Source of the DNA: Anthonomus grandis grandis
Lineage: Eukaryota > Arthropoda > Insecta > Coleoptera > Curculionidae
Length of the DNA stretch: 64,000 nt
Direction: 5' to 3'
Assembly (NCBI RefSeq): GCF_022605725.1
Contig: NC_065555.1
Location: forward strand, 9,438,938 to 9,502,937
The notes below the pieces were generated by a model that searched no databases, was not told the DNA's origin, and was given only the letters and a program-made list of their open reading frames with translations. Both the position numbers and the translations under genes were made by a program. Positions 57,829 to 64,000 of the stretch are shown here, one piece after another (position 1 is the stretch's first letter; each line of letters starts with the position of its first letter).

Positions 57829-58620
57829 GTAAGTAAAATATTTAGAAAATTTATAGAGTATTCATACCTAAAATCTATTTAAATTATTAAAAAAAAAATC
57901 AAAGGTTTTATTTGATTTAACTAACTGCCCTTAAACTGTACTAGCTTCTTAAATTTTCCAACAAAATGAGCAGAAAATGGAAGGAATGTAAAAGAGATAA
58001 CAATGTCGACAACATATATAATTAATCGTCTGAAGCAGTTTTTTTTTGACAAAATATTCAACAAAAGCAAAAATTAAGCATTAACTTATAAACTGAGGTC
58101 ATGAGAAATAAATCACACCAATTATGATGGTAATAGAAAAAACTAATTACAGAAATGGTCCCGTATTATAAATATAATCCCGAAGCATGTGTCATTCGTT
58201 AGAAATATTTATGTTACTTCAATTTAAGTCCAATTATCAGGTGTCATATTTTGTTTAAATTTTTTGTAAGCTTGGTAGATTTGTTAATTTAAACAGCGCA
58301 CGGCAAAAGTGCACTAAGGTTAAATTAGTTATTAATAAAGTTTATTAACAATTGTAAAAAAAACGTATTATAACACTTGAGTCATTAATATAAAAAAACA
58401 ATATTAAAAGGTGTAACAGAGAAGGATTGAAAAAAAATTGTTTTTATTAATGGTACTTAAATATATTTAGATATATTATGTAATCACTATGCAAAAAATC
58501 GTAACAGTTTGCATACAATTCAGATACGCTATTTTCAAAAGAGTACAGAATGTCTAAGGCTCCTGGATGGTGGTCGGTATACAGTGCTGATGATGATATT
58601 ATTATTTTTTAATTTAATTT
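57829..58620. other. presumed intron or intergenic AT-rich sequence
   Basis: If the exon at 57700 is real, this is the start of its intron. Nothing else recognised. Confidence 0.35.
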
Positions 58621-58625
58621 TAAGA

Positions 58626-58856
58626 TTAAGCCTCCTCGAGTAATGGTGGGCAGCTTAAATGTAATGGTTTAATATCAATTATATCTAAGATATAAAATCC
58701 GATACCTCCAACCCTATTTGTTGCCCGATCCAATTTTAAAAATGTATACCCATCTATATTTAATGAGGCTGTCAGTATCCTTTTATTAAACCATGCTTGA
58801 CATAGGGTAATAAAATGAAACTTTCCTGCAAGTAAAAATGCCGAGTGAGGAACCAA
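58626..58856 (-). pseudogene. non-LTR retrotransposon endonuclease-domain scrap
   Basis: A single open frame reads KFHFITLCQAWFNKRILTAS, then LNIDGYTFLKLDRA and VGGIGFYILD. This is the early part of the apurinic-type endonuclease of Jockey/CR1-like elements (family pattern: LTETWL, then GY...R.DR, then GGG..+YI). The usual TE of TETWL is QA here. RT sequence is not found on the minus side, so only this fragment survived. Its 5' and 3' borders are not visible. Confidence 0.8.
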
Positions 58857-58859
58857 GAC

Positions 58860-61420
58860 CGTATATTATAGATTAAGTAAATGAAAAAGGTTCTATGTTA
58901 GGTAAATTATTAAACACAGTGAAGCAACATTAAAAAGTAAAAAAAAATCCACCAAAAAGTATCAATAGATTACTATTATATAATAGGTAATGCGTGTCTT
59001 AAGAAGAAAAATATGGAACTTTCTGGAATGTATACTTAAAATAAAATAGCTAAACACCTTAGATGTTTAAATGTGCTTAGATTTTCAAATTAAATCTGAA
59101 AATGGAATGACATAGAGGATGTTTCATTTAAATCAACCATCGTATTCCGGTATAACAGGAGAGCCAGAACTAGAAGCCCTTCTATGCCCCACCCAAATGG
59201 CCATAATTTCAATTTTTCCTATAATAAATCAATATAGTTCTCGCAGAACCTGTGCATTATTTTAAATATTATATTATTATTTAACACCATATAACTCTAT
59301 TTGTTGTCAGAATTATATTACTTTAGCATAAAGCCTTTTCTTTTATATAAAAAAACATCATATTTTAAAAAGCACTATAAATGAATTAATTCTAAAATTA
59401 TTTTTACTACACCGATACTAGTTTACCCAAATACATTTCATTTTACAAAACCCTGAATTTTCACGGTCCTAATAAATGTTTTATAAATTCTGTTATAAAG
59501 GGTTACGCGGCTTTATTAACCTATTGTCCGATAATAATTATTATATTCTGGTTTTTCGAAAAACAATAACCAAATCCAACTGGTTTTAATTATAAACTAG
59601 GAACTATATATTTACAGGATACTTTATAGGTCGAAAACAGCACCCTTTAAATATTAATAAATATTGGGGCAGTAGACTATCAAAATTAATTATTTTTTAG
59701 TATTTTACTATAGGGTCGTTAGATTGATTTCTATATTTTATTATTTTAATTTGTTAATTGCAATTAATAAATACAAAGGGGTTATTTAAAATTGTATAGA
59801 TAATTTTAATTACTATTGGTTTTTGGTTAATCGTTTATATGATTAATTTTGTGACTTTCATTGTTTTAAAGTAAAAAATATTATCTAATGCGGCTTGAAT
59901 TATATGTGGATTAAATGTGTTTCGAAAACAAATTATTAATATTAGGCTTTTATCCACCTAAATTATACTTTCGGGTTTTACAGTAAAAAGTATGATAAAA
60001 AAAAGTTTTGTGGATAATAATGTTCAGTAAGAGAGGTCAGAGAGGGATATACATTAAATATAGTAAATATTTAATAATGACTATCCTATCGCATGTATTT
60101 TACAAAAAAATCTTATATTTTTCATGCCAGTTAAGAGCTTTAATATTAAGTGTATGAGTCAACTCTTAAATAGTAGTCGTGGTCTGTGAAAAGTTGAGGT
60201 GAAAAATTGCTCACGAAATACCCGTATTCGCCATAACCTCTTAAACCCCTAAGTTGTGTCTTTCTCTATTTACAACCTTAATGACCCATTAAAGGTCCAT
60301 GGTCCGATACGTTTAAGTTCGGTCGTAATGTGTAAATAATAATAGTAAAAATATCGTTATAACTGAGTGTAAATAAGGTGAGAGTGAGCACACGTAATGA
60401 TAGGCAAGCTAGCTAAAGTTTTACATCTGCCAAATTGTAAACCTATTTTTCCCTTTTTTTCCACCTTTAGACCTAATAAATGGGCATATTTTGTTTAATA
60501 CAAGGTTTTTTCACTTAATATGCTGATGGGTGTAGCGCCATATAAGCTGTAGTCTTTCGGTCAAAATAAAATTAGTTACAACGTAGTACGGTACACTAGA
60601 TTTTCTATCGGCTCAATTAAACAATTAAATCGAGGCAGGATTTCACAGTCGAATACAGCGTAAATTCTGCAATAATTAATTATCCATATTAGGGAAAGAA
60701 AATTGGGATATACAGCTCGTACCAAATAAACCTTGATGCACGTTGGGTGTAATGGCTGGTCTATACTATATAACTTACTATATACATTTAATTTTCGGTT
60801 CTGCGTTTGATTTATTGAAGGTTTTACTTTCTTCAAATTTAAACTCTTACAACCGAAAATTGTTTTTTCTTTAATGTTAAGATACATTCGTATTTAACCC
60901 ATATTAGTTTTATTACTGCTTACTACTTACATTGTATGGTAACGCTTTTACGCTTCCATATAAAGAGGCCTTTAGTTCGCGAGGAGCATTGTAGTGAATA
61001 GATGGCACCGGCTTTTAATTGTCAGATGTCTAAAACGCCTGTTTAAATAGCGCTGTTTATGTATTCAAAGATTATTTCCGATTTGTGCGGCTTTACAAAA
61101 CCCGGTTGTTAGTGAAGTGCGTAAAAACATGGAACCTATGTTGGTTTATTATTATTATGTAATAATGAACTTATCATATTATATTCCTAACTTTAACTAA
61201 TTTAAAACAATCATTTTTCTGATTATACTATGTGGTTAGGTTATTTTTTGTATGACCATAAAGTAATGCTAGGACGTAACACTACCTATTTTTATTGTTT
61301 CTTGGTACGTTACCTTAAAAATGGATTTTGCTCTTAAAACAATCTACAATAATGTTTTATTATGGTATTTTAATTCTTGGGACGATGGGTCTAGTTTTTT
61401 TATGGTTACAGACGTGGTGT
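58860..61420. other. AT-rich interval with some less AT-rich patches
   Basis: A transposon-tip-like gaggatgtttcatttaaatc at 59117 has no partner. Patches at 60170-60420 and 60900-61130 are less AT-rich; ccatataaagaggc near 60957 could be a TATA-type site. The minus frame 60576-60887 (103 codons) matches no family I know. Confidence 0.35.
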
Positions 61421-61436
61421 TACACTGAGGAAGATT

Positions 61437-62570
61437 GGTTATGAAGAGTATCTGTCTGCCCAATCTATCTATATCGAACGACCTGCTTGTAACGTCCTTA
61501 CGGATGAAGAATCTGGGGTTGGAGATGAGGAAGACGACATAGATTATCTACCAGCTCGTCAACACAAGCAGAGTTGGTTTTACCTAATAATTAGAGGATT
61601 GAAAATTTAAGTCAGTTGAGTACTATTAATAATGACATAACATTAACTGAAAACCTTGCTGATGCACAAGAGCGTAGAGTATAGCTGTCGAGGTTTTGTC
61701 CAACTCAAATTACTCCAAATATGTAAAAAAGACAGCAATGCAATTATTTGAACTCTGTTTTGATCGTGATGAATGTTCTCTAATTACCAACGGATCATCT
61801 AAATATGCAGCTCTTCGGAACTGTCCCAATCTTACTGAAACCTACTGAAAAATAATTAAAATGTACAATAGCCATTCTCCTTTTAAGCGGATATTATAAA
61901 TTATTGGGATGGAGATTTTACTGAAGTTCTAAAAACGAACGATGTTATGCGCCGAAGCCGTTTTTTCAAAATTATGCAATTTTTGTATTTTGCTGAAAAT
62001 GATCATCCCAGTAATACTGACAAAATGCCGAAGCTTCGGCCCTTAATGGAAAAACTAAAATATTATTTTCTAAAAAATTTCATACCAGAGGAAAATCTGG
62101 ATTACGATAAATCCATAATCCGTTATTATGGTTATCATCGATGTGAACAATTTTTTCAAGGCAAGTCTATCAGATTTGTCTTTAAAATATTGTCGCTAAA
62201 TACAACCTCCGGATATCTTGTAAACTTTGTTGCAAACAAAATTGCTCTATTAGCTTTATATGGACAATTTATTTACAAGTGTAAATCTCTTAGTTTATTT
62301 GAGAGAAAAAAGAAATGGGGCAATCAAAATAATGAGAGCTAATAGGATTCCAAAAAATATTCCATTACCGAATAATTTTTTTTTACAAACTGCAAAAAAG
62401 GGAGATTTTGCCTCAATAAATGACGAAAATAGTGGCATCATATTTGTAAATTAGCTGGATAACAATATTGTTACTATGGCATTTACATCATTTGAAGTAG
62501 CTCCCATAGAAATTCGAAGGCAATTTGTAAATAGACTCGAAATTGTAACATCATACTTATACTAATACTC
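61437..62570 (+). pseudogene. piggyBac-family transposase, degraded
   Basis: Acidic N-terminal region: GYEEYLSAQSIYIE and NVLTDEESGVGDEEDDIDY (61437-61570). After frameshifts come MQLFELCFDRDECSLI and LLSGYYKLLGWRF (FIG-GY region). From 61947 an open frame holds MRRSRFFKIMQFLYFAENDH, DKMPKLRPLMEKL, then ENLDYDKSIIRYYG, the block with the first catalytic Asp, and FFQGKSIRFVFKI. A frameshift at about 62255 leads to YMDNLFTSVNLLVYL with the second Asp. A stop precedes LDNNIVTMAFTSF, which holds the third Asp, and VNRLEIV. The C-terminal Cys-rich domain and the terminal repeats were not found. Catalytic residues survive but frameshifts and stops make it non-functional. Confidence 0.88.
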
Positions 62571-62574
62571 GTAC

Positions 62575-64000
62575 TATACTCATATATTTCAACTTGAAAT
62601 ATTACTCAAACATAAAATTGTTTCTACTTTATCTTGTGAAATATATAGACTGAAATATATGATATATTAATACCCTTGATGAAATCCTTCGATAAAAATA
62701 CGACCAATGATGTTGATTGATGTATTTCAGCAATTGACGATATTTTATTGTTAGAGGTTCCATCTAACAATATATTCATTTTAAATTATTTTTTAATTTG
62801 CACAAATAACTGAATATAAATAAATATCAATATTTATTTAATTATCGTCTTATTAAAGTTAAATCCAACATTCTCGCAAATCAAAGCTACGAAACCAAAT
62901 CGATATTTAAGATAGAAACTTAACAAGTAGCAAATAATTCGAAATTAAACTTCGCACTCGGTGCTTCTACCGTTTTTGCAATGGAAGCGCCGTCTGTCAA
63001 GCTGTATCAACTTACAATTTAATTTAGAACGAAAATAACGAAGCCGGTGAGCCTGTGGTAAAAGCGCAGATTGAAAATTGATTAATTGGAGGGGTTTATT
63101 CTAAGTTTTCTTTACCAGAATATATTATTATTTTAAACTACTATATAAAATAGCAGTAATATATTAGCAATAAAAAATATAACAAAAATAGTTATAATAA
63201 TTTTGTTGTTATAGTCGAGGCATTTTATATTAAACTGTGTTTAATATTAAAAGGCATAAAAAGGTGTTTAAGTGTCGTATTTTTAAAGTAGTCAAATCGC
63301 TCACACAAAAAATATTCTTGCTAGTTTACCCCAATATAATACAAGTCAACTCTAATTTCAAGTGATTTTGAGTAAAGTTTTTAGCTATTTTAGCTGGATA
63401 ACTTGCTAATATAGACGTTGCATTAAATTTCTTTCTTGGGTTCGGAATACCCATGCATGGTATACAATACGCTAGAAGAGACATGGAATATGCCGCCATT
63501 GGACTGAGTCGAAGGCGAGTAAGACAAAGCTATCGTTCTCTAGCTATGAAATTTGGACTCGTTGCATCTACGAAATCCTTTCTGAATCTTCCACCACTGC
63601 CATTGGTAATTGAAAGAGGCAAAATTGGTATTTATGGAAATCTTTGGGAACAATCAATGTAGTTTCAAAATGCAAAGAATTTCAATAATCTTTGTTTGCA
63701 TCGTCAAGATATTTCATATACCTGATCTGGTTTATTGATAAATCAAAAAGTAATAAACGCACGGGTCCTGGAAAATTTGCAGAAAAACCAAACCAAGAGA
63801 TTTTTCACCTTTTAAAAGGTATTTTTTATACAAAAGTTCTTACCATATTTGATTGCATAAGAGAAAGACATCAAGAGACTACATAAACCAGAGCATCCTA
63901 ATTTATCAGAGGCTAGGTACGCCTAAGGGAACTTGCGACTTATAATTACCATTAAAGCTGCTATGTTAGCAGTAACAATTAATGCTGACTGTTTGGGTAG
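62575..64000. other. AT-rich end of window, nothing firmly recognised
   Basis: A less AT-rich part at about 63430-63620 holds an open frame (63453-63662) with an Arg-rich start and a LPPLPLVIERGKIGIYG stretch. I cannot assign it to a family, and it has no clear splice sites. The rest shows no gene or repeat. Confidence 0.35.

Noticed and set aside
59108..59180. transposon-tip-like ggatgtttcatttaaatc
   Set aside because: Single-ended; no partner or domain found.
60576..60887. 103-codon minus-strand frame considered as a host gene
   Set aside because: No family features, no splice or promoter context; frames of this length occur by chance at this density.
63453..63662. 69-codon plus-strand frame considered as an exon
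   Set aside because: Slightly less AT-rich but no recognisable domain or clear splice sites.

Overview
The window looks like nuclear DNA of an arthropod, most likely an insect. It is very AT-rich, has no long host open reading frames, and is dominated by decayed transposons of types common in insect genomes: Tc1/mariner-superfamily elements with TA target sites, Jockey- and LOA-like non-LTR retrotransposons, piggyBac, a Mutator-like (MULE) element and Penelope-like traces. A beetle would fit, but nothing here proves the order. No rRNA, tRNA, CRISPR array, operon or prokaryotic gene organisation was seen.

Layout. 0.9-2.4 kb: Jockey-like reverse transcriptase (RT) remnant. 3.0-3.4 kb: internally deleted mariner. 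4.6-5.5 kb: transposase remnant with a DUF4817-type N-terminus. 7.5-8.7 kb: complete mariner-like element with matching 30-bp inverted ends and TA duplications but a broken gene (minus strand). 12.5-14.4 kb: Tc1/mariner-superfamily element with long inverted arms. 17.7-19.5 kb: two direct repeats flanking four ~174-bp tandem units. 20.6-20.95 kb: short inverted-repeat element with a hammerhead-ribozyme-like core. 22.4 kb: transposase tail. 23.2-24.8 kb: second Jockey-like RT. 24.95-25.09 kb: palindromic element. 27.3-29.4 kb: LOA-like retrotransposon with poly(A) tail and a target-site duplication with a 12-bp unambiguous core. 32-34.7 kb: diverged tandem and direct repeats and a MITE-like unit. 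35.65-36.5 kb: second LOA/R1-like RT/RNase H remnant. 36.8-37.1 kb: Penelope-like GIY-YIG trace. 38.4 kb: RT scrap. 42.0-42.55 kb: minus-strand transposase remnant. 44.7-45.0 kb: possible transposase tail. 46.1-48.4 kb: the best-preserved element, with ~450-bp inverted arms and a transposase frame broken only by a 14-bp tandem duplication. 48.7-49.7 kb: Tc1-like remnant. 52.1-54.3 kb: MULE with DDE and SWIM domains. 58.6-58.9 kb: endonuclease-domain scrap. 61.4-62.6 kb: piggyBac remnant.

Host content is scarce. The best candidate is a 129-nt exon at 57.70-57.83 kb with a polypyrimidine tract and AG acceptor, an ATG opening a hydrophobic signal-peptide-like stretch, and a GTAAGT donor. A CpG-containing segment at 50.43-50.64 kb and a short exon-like segment at 33.40-33.46 kb are weaker candidates. 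The rest is probably intergenic or intronic.

The elements do not form one system. They record repeated, mostly old, waves of independent insertion, with the LOA copy and the 46.1-48.4 kb element the most recent-looking. The most unusual signals are the small inverted-repeat units that carry a hammerhead-like core, the tandem array bracketed by direct repeats, and the long-armed transposon that has a second terminus-like motif inside its arms.
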